From: Veillonella sp.
GTDB taxonomy: Bacteria > Bacillota > Negativicutes > Veillonellales > Veillonellaceae
Direction of reading: 5' to 3'
Assembly (NCBI GenBank): GCA_022737715.1
Contig: JAIITD010000027.1
Coordinates: 1 to 16,019 of the forward strand
Length of the DNA stretch: 16,019 nt
The first letter of the stretch is position 1, and each line of letters opens with the position of its first letter. A program made the translations under genes and the position numbers. Below the pieces are notes generated by a model. The model saw nothing but the letters and a program-made list of their open reading frames with translations. It was not told the DNA's origin and made no database searches. This document shows, piece after piece, positions 7,105 through 13,864 of this stretch.

Positions 7105-7151
7105 TAGATGATTTTGAACGAAATTTTCTCGAATTTTATTTGAAAGATATA

Positions 7152-8510
7152 ATGATGAACTTAAAACAATTATTATGTACAGTATTAATCGGTTCTTGTC
7201 TATTTACTAGTGGTTGTAGCTTAATTCCTACAGATGGCACAATTACATATGGTCTGTATTATGAGGATCAAGATATCTCTGGATATTCTAGAGATGCTGT
7301 AAGCGCCTTAATTCATAAAGAGGATAATAATAACCGAACCATTACTATAACAATTCCAAATCAAGGTACACGACAAGTAAAAGTAAAAGATTTAGGAATT
7401 ACGCTTGATTCCAATAGTACAGAATCTAATATTTTTACCTATGGCTATGAAGATGATTTAAAAACGCTCCTTATACATAGAATCACTGCCTTTATCTATA
7501 AAGTACATATGAATCCAGTATATAAACTGGATGAAGTAACTGCAAAAGCATACTTAACAGAACTAGCAAAACAAATTGATGTATCAGGTCATGATGCATA
7601 CTTAACAGTTGAAAACGGCCAAGTTAAGATGACGCCTTCAAAAGAAGGAAAACGTGTTGATATTGACGAAACAATAAAAAAATTAAAGACACAACTAGAA
7701 GAAAATAATTTCAACAATATTTCTATAGAATTTACATCTAAGGATACAGTCCGTGTGACAAACGATGATGTAAAACCATTAACAGCTGTTCTTGGCAGTT
7801 ATACTACAAATTTTGATGCATCTAATGCCAATAGAACACATAATATTGAATTAGCTTCAACCAAAATTAGTGGTACATTGGTTAAACCAGGTGAAGTCTT
7901 TTCCTTTAACGATGTTGTTGGTGAGCGCACTGCCGAAGCTGGCTATGATGATGCACCAGTTATTGTTGATGGAAAATTAGTGCCAGGTATTGGTGGCGGT
8001 ATTTGCCAAGTTAGCTCTACATTATTTAATACTGCATTACTATCTGGTATGAATATTATTGAGCGGACACCTCATTTTGAACCTGTTAGCTATATTCCTG
8101 CAGGCCGTGATGCAACCGTTGCTTATGGTTATTTAGACTTTCAATTTAGAAATCCCTATGCCCATAATATCTATGTATTAAGTGTTATGAATAATGGCCA
8201 ATTAACTATATATATTATAGGCGTACCAGAAGACGTACCAAAATCCGTTTCCATTAGTGTCGGTGATCGTACAGATATTCCTAATCAAACGATTACCAAA
8301 ATAGACCCTTCTGCCAAAGAAGATAGTACAGAAGAAGGTCACATTGGTTTTAGAATTAATACATATCGTACAATAACATATGGTAATTGGGTCTCTACAA
8401 CAGATGTATTTGAATCTACATATGATCCTGTAGATACGATTATTATCAAGAAACCTGCAGCACCAGAACCTACAAAAAAAGATACGCCAAAGGGTAAAAC
8501 CAAAAGATAA
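7152..8510 (+). CDS. VanW-family lipoprotein with N-terminal peptidoglycan-binding-like region
   Basis: This is a predicted lipid-anchored envelope protein, 452 residues from ATG 7152 (the adjacent ATG 7155 and a TTG at 7140 are alternatives; the ribosome site is weak, GAAAG). A hydrophobic signal ends in TSGC, with lipidated Cys at residue 22. Residues about 31-205 resemble the putative peptidoglycan-binding domain often preceding VanW. The VanW domain spans about 214-345, including the hallmark GIGGGICQVSSTLFN around 279-293 and YLDFQFRNP. A short extension (to about 434) ends in a Lys/Pro-rich tail. VanW domains occur in vancomycin-resistance clusters and in many Gram-positive wall proteins, but the activity is not established. 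No van resistance genes are nearby, so it should not be read as resistance. Confidence 0.9.
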   Translation: MMNLKQLLCTVLIGSCLFTSGCSLIPTDGTITYGLYYEDQDISGYSRDAVSALIHKEDNNNRTITITIPNQGTRQVKVKDLGITLDSNSTESNIFTYGYEDDLKTLLIHRITAFIYKVHMNPVYKLDEVTAKAYLTELAKQIDVSGHDAYLTVENGQVKMTPSKEGKRVDIDETIKKLKTQLEENNFNNISIEFTSKDTVRVTNDDVKPLTAVLGSYTTNFDASNANRTHNIELASTKISGTLVKPGEVFSFNDVVGERTAEAGYDDAPVIVDGKLVPGIGGGICQVSSTLFNTALLSGMNIIERTPHFEPVSYIPAGRDATVAYGYLDFQFRNPYAHNIYVLSVMNNGQLTIYIIGVPEDVPKSVSISVGDRTDIPNQTITKIDPSAKEDSTEEGHIGFRINTYRTITYGNWVSTTDVFESTYDPVDTIIIKKPAAPEPTKKDTPKGKTKR

Positions 8511-8530
8511 ATATTAATATTCTATTAAAT

Positions 8531-8569
8531 ATGGCCTAATCTATTGACCGAATGCATAGATTAGGCTAT
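8531..8569 (+). terminator. Hairpin after the VanW gene
   Basis: The inverted repeat 8531-8544 / 8556-8569 (core CCTAATCTAT / ATAGATTAGG, one G-T pair) has an 11-base loop and is followed by a weak T-rich stretch. It is a probable but not strong intrinsic terminator. Confidence 0.65.
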
Positions 8570-8586
8570 CATTTTAACTTGTAGTA

Positions 8587-8600
8587 AGGTATTTATACCT
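8587..8600. repeat. Short inverted repeat upstream of the PAP2 gene
   Basis: AGGTAT-TT-ATACCT in the 157-bp gap before the PAP2 gene. It could be an operator. No convincing sigma-A promoter could be placed around it. Confidence 0.35.
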
Positions 8601-8667
8601 AAAAACGCTAAAATTACATATTTCATTCTCAATAATTATCAATTAAAATCATAAGTTGAGGTTTACT

Positions 8668-9282
8668 ATGGATACAATTTTACAATTTGACCATACAGTC
8701 ATATTTTATATACAACAACATTTTATTAGTTCCTATTTAACACCAATCATGTACTGGTTATCAAAAATTACCAGTGCCGGTGCTTTATGGATCTTAATTT
8801 CTATTATATTGATGATTCAAAAAAAATATCGCGTAATTGGCCTTGGAATGTTCATTTCCTTAGTATTGGTATTCATCATAGGCGACCAAGGGTTAAAACC
8901 TCATGTAGCGCGTTTAAGACCATTTGTAGATTTTCCTGAAGTACAATTGGTAGCACCGCCACCAGCAGCAACGACATATTCATTTCCGTCAGGGCATAGT
9001 TTTGGATCATTTGCGGCTGCAACAGCATTATACTTAGGATTAAGTAATATATGTCCAGCAAAGAAATTCTGGGGCGTTATAGCGTTAATTGGAGCCTGCG
9101 TAGTAGCATTTGCACGAGTGTACTTATTTGTACATTATCCAACAGATGTATTAACGGGATTAGTATTAGGTATCATCGTAGGTTGTATTGCATGGAAAAT
9201 TGCTAAAGTGTTATGGTCTTGGTGGACTGGTCGTAAAAACGAAGTAGAATACGAACCATATACATTTAAACGTAAAAAATAA
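8668..9282 (+). CDS. PAP2-family phosphatase, probably undecaprenyl-diphosphatase type
   Basis: PAP2 membrane enzymes remove phosphate from lipid phosphates; the small bacterial members often recycle undecaprenyl diphosphate for wall synthesis. The start ATG 8668 has GAGG six bases upstream, giving 204 residues; a TTG at 8656 is less likely because it overlaps that site. The three catalytic motifs are complete: K77-x6-R84-P85 (KPHVARLRP), PSGH at 107-110 and R150-x5-H156-x3-D160 (ARVYLFVHYPTD). Hydrophobic segments near 35-50, 55-72, 112-127, 135-150 and 160-178 form the membrane bundle, with a basic C-terminal tail. Exact substrate (undecaprenyl diphosphate, phosphatidylglycerol phosphate, or lipid A related) cannot be told from sequence. 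It follows the VanW gene on the same strand, but a hairpin lies between. Confidence 0.9.
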   Translation: MDTILQFDHTVIFYIQQHFISSYLTPIMYWLSKITSAGALWILISIILMIQKKYRVIGLGMFISLVLVFIIGDQGLKPHVARLRPFVDFPEVQLVAPPPAATTYSFPSGHSFGSFAAATALYLGLSNICPAKKFWGVIALIGACVVAFARVYLFVHYPTDVLTGLVLGIIVGCIAWKIAKVLWSWWTGRKNEVEYEPYTFKRKK

Positions 9283-9300
9283 AAACCTTAAAAGTATTGA

Positions 9301-9326
9301 TTGGGCCTAGCTTAGGCCCAATTTTT
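9301..9326 (+). terminator. Intrinsic terminator of the PAP2 gene
   Basis: TTGGGCCTA (9301-9309) pairs with TAGGCCCAA (9313-9321) around a three-base loop, then five T (9322-9326). Confidence 0.92.
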
Positions 9327-9334
9327 ATGCTCTA

Positions 9335-9371
9335 AATTACTTCCGATAAATTATCGTTATCGGAAGTAATT
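9335..9371. repeat. Perfect 15-bp inverted repeat between convergent genes
   Basis: AATTACTTCCGATAA (9335-9349) is the exact reverse complement of 9357-9371, with loop ATTATCG. No T tract follows on the plus strand, and strong terminators lie on both sides. It is either an extra transcription barrier or a protein or structural element. Confidence 0.75.
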
Positions 9372-9380
9372 ATATAAAAA

Positions 9381-9418
9381 AGAAAAACTAGCCTATATTT
9401 TTTATAAGCTAGTTTTCT
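9381..9418 (-). terminator. Terminator of the WG-repeat gene
   Basis: AAAACTAGC pairs with GCTAGTTTT across 9384-9416, with a weaker inner stem. On the minus strand it is followed by a T-rich tract. It lies just past the stop at 9432. Confidence 0.75.
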
Positions 9419-9431
9419 CTTTTACAATATA

Positions 9432-10736
9432 TCAATCATCATGTTCCGATAAGTATTTCATATAATTATTGAATATAGGCTCATCAATAGTAACTTTATC
9501 AAACTCAGGATTCACTAAAATTTTACCATACATATTCATAAGACCATATGCATTACCAGATTTAACTACATACAAATTATCGTAATACGCCGTAATATCA
9601 TCAATTGTTTCTGGCAGTGTTAATATTATGTGACCATCATTAGAATCAATCATATATTTTTTATTTTCTAATGTGGCTACAGTAAATTTATCAATCATAT
9701 AAATTGGTTTTGATGTGTCAATCGTATCATAAGCCTTATCAACTAATATTCCACTTTCTGCATTAAAAATATAGGATTTTTCAGCTGTTTTTAACACGAA
9801 GCTACGATCACTTAATCTTTTACAGGAATCATATTTAAATGGTATGACTACTTGGTCTACAACATTTATAATACCATATTTATTATGTTTATCAGCCGCA
9901 ATAAAATACTTAAAATCATCTCCTAAAGGTTCTATATAATTGTATTTAGGAGCAATTAATACATCACCATTCGATAATCTAATACCATATAAAGTTTTCC
10001 CTTTTTTATCAACAATGGAAAATGGTATGAATTGAGTGGACGGTTCTCGACTATATCTAATTCCATTATAACCATTTCCTTGTCCATCTCCAGTACCAGC
10101 ACCATCCATGAGTTCATAATTATATTTATTTATATTATGAATCGCAGTATCCTCATCTATTTCTATACCATCTTTAGTTACATATTTGACATATCCGTCT
10201 GCTGTCTCTATTTTTAATAATACAACTGCTCCAGATCCATTATAATATTTATTTACATTTTCCCATGTACTTGTAATAGGATTATTTATAACTAATGAAC
10301 CTGTACTTATATTATAAAGATACCAAAACTCCCCCTTTTTACCGTATATTAAATTATCCGAACAATAAGAGTAAGCACTAACAACATCATTTATAGCATA
10401 TGTACCATCAGACTTTACTAACTTAAATCCATCCTTTGTCAAAGCCTTTGCATACTCATAAGAAAACTCATAATCATATCCTGCCGGTAAATAAACCATC
10501 GTATTTAAATTTATATAGCGTTTTTGACTATTATCATAAAATGAGGCGTACGCATACCTCGCTCCAAAGCCAATAATGTAATTTACATGTAAATCTTTAT
10601 AAGGACCTAAAATCCACTTACCCGTTTCATCAACAATTGTATTTCCTGATGGCGATTCTAAAGTAATATAGTTTTTAGCTTCAGCCGTATTGCCTAGTGC
10701 AAGAAATATTGCTAAAGCAATAAAAATTCTCCTCAT
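9432..10736 (-). CDS. Secreted WG-repeat-like protein
   Basis: This 434-residue protein has a clear Sec signal (RRIFIALAIFLALG, cleavage likely after AEA at residue 20). The mature part contains several WG (KWG)-type units, where a turn, hydrophobic strand and 'P-x-Y/F-D' follow each other: GIRLSNGDVLIAPKYNYIE (251-269), KYGIINVVDQVVIPFKYD (286-303) and AYGLMNMYGKILVNPEFD (396-413). More divergent units lie before and between them. A Gly-rich insert sits at 211-225 (DGAGTGDGQGNGYNG). WG repeats form beta-propeller-like folds of unknown general function. The start ATG 10736 has AGAGGG about 9 bases upstream. It stands alone between terminators. Codons are very AT-rich. It is likely periplasmic or exported; there is no lipobox. 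Confidence 0.8.
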   Translation of the reverse strand: MRRIFIALAIFLALGNTAEAKNYITLESPSGNTIVDETGKWILGPYKDLHVNYIIGFGARYAYASFYDNSQKRYINLNTMVYLPAGYDYEFSYEYAKALTKDGFKLVKSDGTYAINDVVSAYSYCSDNLIYGKKGEFWYLYNISTGSLVINNPITSTWENVNKYYNGSGAVVLLKIETADGYVKYVTKDGIEIDEDTAIHNINKYNYELMDGAGTGDGQGNGYNGIRYSREPSTQFIPFSIVDKKGKTLYGIRLSNGDVLIAPKYNYIEPLGDDFKYFIAADKHNKYGIINVVDQVVIPFKYDSCKRLSDRSFVLKTAEKSYIFNAESGILVDKAYDTIDTSKPIYMIDKFTVATLENKKYMIDSNDGHIILTLPETIDDITAYYDNLYVVKSGNAYGLMNMYGKILVNPEFDKVTIDEPIFNNYMKYLSEHDD

Positions 10737-10762
10737 AAAATATACCCTCTTTCATATAACAC

Positions 10763-10787
10763 AATAATAATTATTATTATTTTATCA
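10763..10787 (-). promoter_or_regulatory. Candidate promoter with AT-rich palindrome of the WG-repeat gene
   Basis: On the minus strand, TGA plus TAAAAT (-10 at 10784-10779) forms an extended -10 element. Immediately downstream, over the likely start site, is the perfect 16-bp palindrome AATAATAATTATTATT (10763-10778). It could be an operator, but simple AT repeats arise by chance in such DNA. Confidence 0.4.
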
Positions 10788-10805
10788 TAATTTTTATTTT
10801 CTATA

Positions 10806-10834
10806 TTGAAATTTATCGAATATAGTTGTAAAAT
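10806..10834 (+). promoter_or_regulatory. Promoter of the 49-residue gene
   Basis: -35 TTGAAA (10806-10811) and -10 TAAAAT (10829-10834) are 17 bp apart, each five of six to consensus. The predicted start near 10841 gives a leader of about 47 nt. Confidence 0.7.
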
Positions 10835-10887
10835 AGTCATATAAACTATGTATATTTCTCATATTGCTCTCAAGGGAGGATAATTAT

Positions 10888-11037
10888 ATGTGCTGGTGTG
10901 ACATCGTAAGTAAAGCTAAAATTGGCAGTTTAAAAAACCTTGGTAATGGCATGGAACATTCCTTACGTTTTCTTGCAGAAATCGTTGTAGGTCTAAGTTG
11001 TTTACGTGTTGTTATTAACTGGATTTTTGGCATTTAA
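10888..11037 (+). CDS. Small hydrophobic protein, 49 residues, unrecognised
   Basis: The gene is below usual length cut-offs but has every signal of a real one: a good promoter at 10806-10834, a strong ribosome site GGGAGGA (about 10873-10879) eight bases before ATG 10888, tandem stops TAA TAA at 11035-11040 and a GC-rich terminator at 11062-11096. The peptide starts MCWCDIVSKAK and has a polar N-terminal half (KIGSLKNLGNGMEHS). It ends in a hydrophobic stretch from about residue 28 (FLAEIVVGLSCLRVVINWIFGI), a plausible membrane helix. There are three cysteines, two in the CWC start. I do not recognise the family. It could be a small membrane protein, a regulator of a membrane complex or a type I toxin; no antisense RNA promoter was identified. 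Confidence 0.7.
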   Translation: MCWCDIVSKAKIGSLKNLGNGMEHSLRFLAEIVVGLSCLRVVINWIFGI

Positions 11038-11061
11038 TAATCGAATATATATTAATATACT

Positions 11062-11096
11062 AAAGGCGCCTAGCATTGCTAAGCGCCTTATTTTTG
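11062..11096 (+). terminator. Intrinsic terminator of the 49-residue gene
   Basis: AAGGCGC plus TAGC pairs with GCTA plus GCGCCTT (one C/A mismatch) around a three-base loop, followed by ATTTTT. It may also stop the convergent DUF4241 transcript. Confidence 0.85.
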
Positions 11097-11126
11097 TATT
11101 CATAGATCTATATATTATTTTTATTA

Positions 11127-11870
11127 CTAATCATTAGAGCTACAGCTAATGAATTCAATAATGATTTGGCATATATCACCTGCTTCATCAAATGCCCAAT
11201 ATACAGGATATAAACCATCACCAAAGCCAGATTGTATCATCGGTACATACAAATCTGTGTTTGGTATTTTAAAATTAATCCAATCGCCACCTGGTCGTTG
11301 AAATTTAGGATAAGCGATAGCATTTAATTTAAATAGCTCATCAAAGTAATCATCATAAATATTGCCATCAGGATGTTGTTCATACCACTGACGATCAAAT
11401 TCTTTATATGCACGAACCGTGGCCTCATCTACAATGGTTGCTAATCCTGCGTCTACAGGAAAGCCAATATAGCTTTCACCATCTTCTAACTCGCTTAAAT
11501 CTTCATGACCTTTAAGAGCTAACTCATATTGGACAGGTTTTGTATTCTTAAATAACACCCTAGTTAATACATAACGATAATAATCTGTATCTAGTTCAGC
11601 TACTTTTGTTTCTATCGGATAGGTTCCTGGTGCTACAGTACGTATATATGTCTTATTATCAACAGCAGCTAAATGTGTTAAAGGATCACAAGCTACAATA
11701 TGACCTGTAGGCAAAGTTACATGTCCCATCGGCAATGTATATAGTTTTTTGCCAAATAGTTCATCAGCTTCGAATATGGCATGATAATCAACTGGTGCTT
11801 TTAATTTCCCTTCACCGCCTAGATGATTAAATGTGTCTATCCATTCCTTTGATATATTCTGTGTATTCAT
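11127..11870 (-). CDS. DUF4241 domain protein
   Basis: This 247-residue soluble protein has no signal peptide. I recognise the DUF4241 pattern: LPTGHIVACDPL at about 53-64, the APGTYPI strand near 80-86, GFPVDAGLATIVD near 136-148, and the C-terminal block IQSGFGDGLYPVYWAFDEAGDICQIIIEF at about 212-240 (described by positions 212-231 and 232-240). The function of this family is not established. The start ATG 11870 has AGGAG eight bases upstream. Only 11 bp separate it from the HAD gene stop, so its ribosome site abuts the end of that gene and the two are almost certainly co-transcribed. It is the last gene of the three-gene minus-strand unit and ends before the hairpin at 11062-11096. Confidence 0.82.
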   Translation of the reverse strand: MNTQNISKEWIDTFNHLGGEGKLKAPVDYHAIFEADELFGKKLYTLPMGHVTLPTGHIVACDPLTHLAAVDNKTYIRTVAPGTYPIETKVAELDTDYYRYVLTRVLFKNTKPVQYELALKGHEDLSELEDGESYIGFPVDAGLATIVDEATVRAYKEFDRQWYEQHPDGNIYDDYFDELFKLNAIAYPKFQRPGGDWINFKIPNTDLYVPMIQSGFGDGLYPVYWAFDEAGDICQIIIEFISCSSND

Positions 11871-11881
11871 TATAGCAACTC

Positions 11882-12772
11882 CTATCTATGTGATTCTGCT
11901 TCATGCTTATTACGTACATATTGTTGTTCTAACGCTTCATAGGCCGCTGTTTTCTGAATGATTTGTTTAACTACAGTATCTAAATCAGATCCATCTGTAT
12001 AATCAGCTGGTGCATAATAACGAATGCGATGATGTTGCATCATTTTATAAACCTTATCCTTATTCTTGCTATCTGGATCATAAACACCAATGGAATGACC
12101 ACCATTTATATTGACAAGACTCATGCAAGGAATATCTGTATCACTATCACCTATATAAATCATATTGCGGAACGGTACACGTTGTTCTTCAGGACGGATG
12201 TAATCGTTTACACCGGAATCATTTATATCTAACACGCCTTTTTGTATACGGAATAAGAACTGCGTTTTATTCGTGTAATTGATGGCTTGTGCAGGCCAGA
12301 CGGCCACTCCTTTATCATCAAACATAAATGCGCTGGCATAGATTTTTTTGAAAGCCCCATTTTTTGCCATTTCAGTTCCTTCAATCATCTCTTTTAAGCC
12401 AGAAGAGATGATGTAATGTTCGATTTGTACACCTTGTTTTAACCCGTACTGACGAATACGTTCAAACCATGTACTCACACCGTTATATAAGGCCACCTTA
12501 CTTCCATAATCAGCTAATACCTCTTTCGTGAGAAATTGTTTACCATACGATTTAGTAGCCATCATATACATATACGCTAAGTTATTATCCATATCATGTT
12601 CTTTAGCGAGTGTATTCGATTCTTTCCAAAATTCGTTAACATCTACATTCAAGGATTGGATAAAGCCTTGTGCTTGCATATCATCAGGTGACAAGGTTTT
12701 ATCGAAATCATAACAAATTGCTAATACGGGCAAATCAGATTCTGCAGATACTTGATTTTTATAGGTAATCAT
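11882..12772 (-). CDS. HAD-superfamily phosphatase
   Basis: This 296-residue cytosolic HAD-fold hydrolase has the full catalytic set: motif I YDFDKTLSP with nucleophile D22 and D24, motif II Ser in IISSG (about 121-125), a lysine around NKT (K169) and motif IV GDSDTDIPC (208-216) for Mg2+ binding. HAD enzymes of this set transfer phosphoryl groups; the substrate cannot be told. The region between motifs I and II is a helical cap (about 30-110) of C1 type. The start ATG 12772 follows a near-perfect ribosome site AAAGGAGGTG (12786-12777). It lies 31 bp after the DUF1848 gene and 11 bp before the DUF4241 gene, so it is the middle gene of the unit. Confidence 0.88.
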   Translation of the reverse strand: MITYKNQVSAESDLPVLAICYDFDKTLSPDDMQAQGFIQSLNVDVNEFWKESNTLAKEHDMDNNLAYMYMMATKSYGKQFLTKEVLADYGSKVALYNGVSTWFERIRQYGLKQGVQIEHYIISSGLKEMIEGTEMAKNGAFKKIYASAFMFDDKGVAVWPAQAINYTNKTQFLFRIQKGVLDINDSGVNDYIRPEEQRVPFRNMIYIGDSDTDIPCMSLVNINGGHSIGVYDPDSKNKDKVYKMMQHHRIRYYAPADYTDGSDLDTVVKQIIQKTAAYEALEQQYVRNKHEAESHR

Positions 12773-12803
12773 AAGACACCTCCTTTAATAAATAAAATAC
12801 ATT

Positions 12804-13739
12804 CTATGGGTCAAAAAGGCTGTTTTGGACGGGAATACTATATTTAGATGCGCAACTAATTTTTATAGTATCGTTAGGATTTATATGTCCGATCAATAAT
12901 GAAGATTGAGGATCATGGTTATTTCTATTGATGCGTACAGCATGCTGATTAGTATTGGCATAACAATAACGGCAAAAATGACTGCATGTATCATACGCCC
13001 CTATATCGCCATGTAAATAACAATTACATTCAGGTCGCGCTGGTCTTTTCTTAGATACCTTTAATTTTACATTCCACGCCCGTTCATAGCAATCTATGGT
13101 TAGGCAACCGCTCGTATCAGCACCAATAGATTTAAAAGTATCGCCTTCACCACATGTTTTTAAGGTCATCCCAAATTGATTGGCAATATCCACCAAGTTC
13201 TTCATCAAACGTATTTGTACATCCTTAGGTGGTCGTTTTCCTTCTGGAAAGTTTCTTAATACCTTATCGTATATATCTAAATAACTGGCTACCACTGTAT
13301 CTGTATACCCTTCTAATGATTTAGCCATCTTGTAAAAGCTTTCACAATGAAAATCGAAAGAATACGTGTGATTGATAAGAATCGGATCATAGCGCCATAC
13401 CATTGATTGAGGATTTAGGCCATTACTAATAGTTTTAAACCCATTAATCACCTGTTCATATGGAGGTACATAAGGTTCAATATCAGTACCATACGGTGTA
13501 ATCGTCATATGCCAATATTGACGATAGTCAGCAATATATGGCAAATACTGTATAAATGGCAGTGGATTTTTAGTACAAAAAGCGATGCCATCGACGATGT
13601 TATGATTAATCATATACCGCGTAATCTGATTAGGATGATAAGGATTACGTACATCTACAAAACCAGATTTCACACGATTGATAAACCACTGTCCATAAAA
13701 AGCAGGAATATCTGTTCTTTGTCCCGTCTGTAAAATCAT
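12804..13739 (-). CDS. DUF1848 protein with C-terminal CX3CX2C cluster motif
   Basis: This 311-residue protein matches my memory of DUF1848: DIPAFYGQWFINRV near 10-23, an early VRNPYHPNQI block (30-39), FCTKNPLPF (54-62), HMTITPYGTDIEP (77-89) and VWRYDPI (114-120). These strands suggest a TIM-barrel-like fold. The C-terminus holds C238 and C240, DIGAYDTC and then CSHFCRYCYAN, i.e. C252-x3-C256-x2-C259, the spacing of a radical-SAM [4Fe-4S] site but placed at the end rather than the start. C196 and C212/C217 are further cysteines. The biochemical role is unknown. Ribosome site GGAAGG lies upstream of ATG 13739. It is the first gene of the unit DUF1848-HAD-DUF4241. Confidence 0.87.
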   Translation of the reverse strand: MILQTGQRTDIPAFYGQWFINRVKSGFVDVRNPYHPNQITRYMINHNIVDGIAFCTKNPLPFIQYLPYIADYRQYWHMTITPYGTDIEPYVPPYEQVINGFKTISNGLNPQSMVWRYDPILINHTYSFDFHCESFYKMAKSLEGYTDTVVASYLDIYDKVLRNFPEGKRPPKDVQIRLMKNLVDIANQFGMTLKTCGEGDTFKSIGADTSGCLTIDCYERAWNVKLKVSKKRPARPECNCYLHGDIGAYDTCSHFCRYCYANTNQHAVRINRNNHDPQSSLLIGHINPNDTIKISCASKYSIPVQNSLFDP

Positions 13740-13772
13740 AATCCTTTTCCTTCCTTTCAGAGCTTCTATTTT

Positions 13773-13801
13773 ATTATATCTAATGTAGTCAATTTATGAA
13801 A
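13773..13801 (-). promoter_or_regulatory. Promoter of the DUF1848-HAD-DUF4241 unit
   Basis: On the minus strand a perfect -10 TATAAT (13778-13773) lies 17 bp from TTTCAT (13801-13796), a poor -35 that forms one half of the palindrome 13795-13810. A weak -35 under a palindrome suggests activation by a bound regulator, although repression is also possible. Confidence 0.6.
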
Positions 13802-13810
13802 TATTTCATA
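13795..13810. promoter_or_regulatory. Shared operator candidate: perfect 16-bp palindrome
   Basis: TATGAAATATTTCATA is its own reverse complement. Its halves supply the -35 hexamers (TTTCAT) of both divergent promoters, separated by two bases. No regulator gene is present in the unit, so the binding protein is unknown. Confidence 0.7.
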
Positions 13811-13832
13811 GGAATACTACCCTAGGTATGAT
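13804..13832 (+). promoter_or_regulatory. Promoter of the methyltransferase gene
   Basis: TTTCAT (13804-13809) and -10 TATGAT (13827-13832) are 17 bp apart. The arrangement mirrors the divergent promoter. An alternative -10 TACTAT lies at 13832-13837. Confidence 0.55.
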
Positions 13833-13864
13833 ACTATTAGTACAGCAAAAAATAAGGAGACACT

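Noticed and set aside
7117..7135. GAACGAAATTTTCTCGAATTTT-like stretch before the VanW gene considered as an SOS box or recombination site
   Set aside because: The half-sites do not have the CGAAC-N4-GTTCG arrangement, and only short imperfect direct repeats of CGAA(A)TTTT are present.
6028..7140. Prophage or integrative element around the tyrosine recombinase
   Set aside because: Neighbours are ordinary chromosomal genes, and no flanking direct repeats, tRNA target or mobility genes were seen in the window.
7152..8510. Vancomycin-resistance gene
   Set aside because: The VanW domain alone is common in wall proteins. No vanA/B/H/X/R/S genes are present.
8511..8667. Small gene or promoter in the gap before the PAP2 gene
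   Set aside because: No ORF with a ribosome site was found and no -35/-10 pair with proper spacing stood out. Only a terminator-like hairpin and a short inverted repeat were retained.
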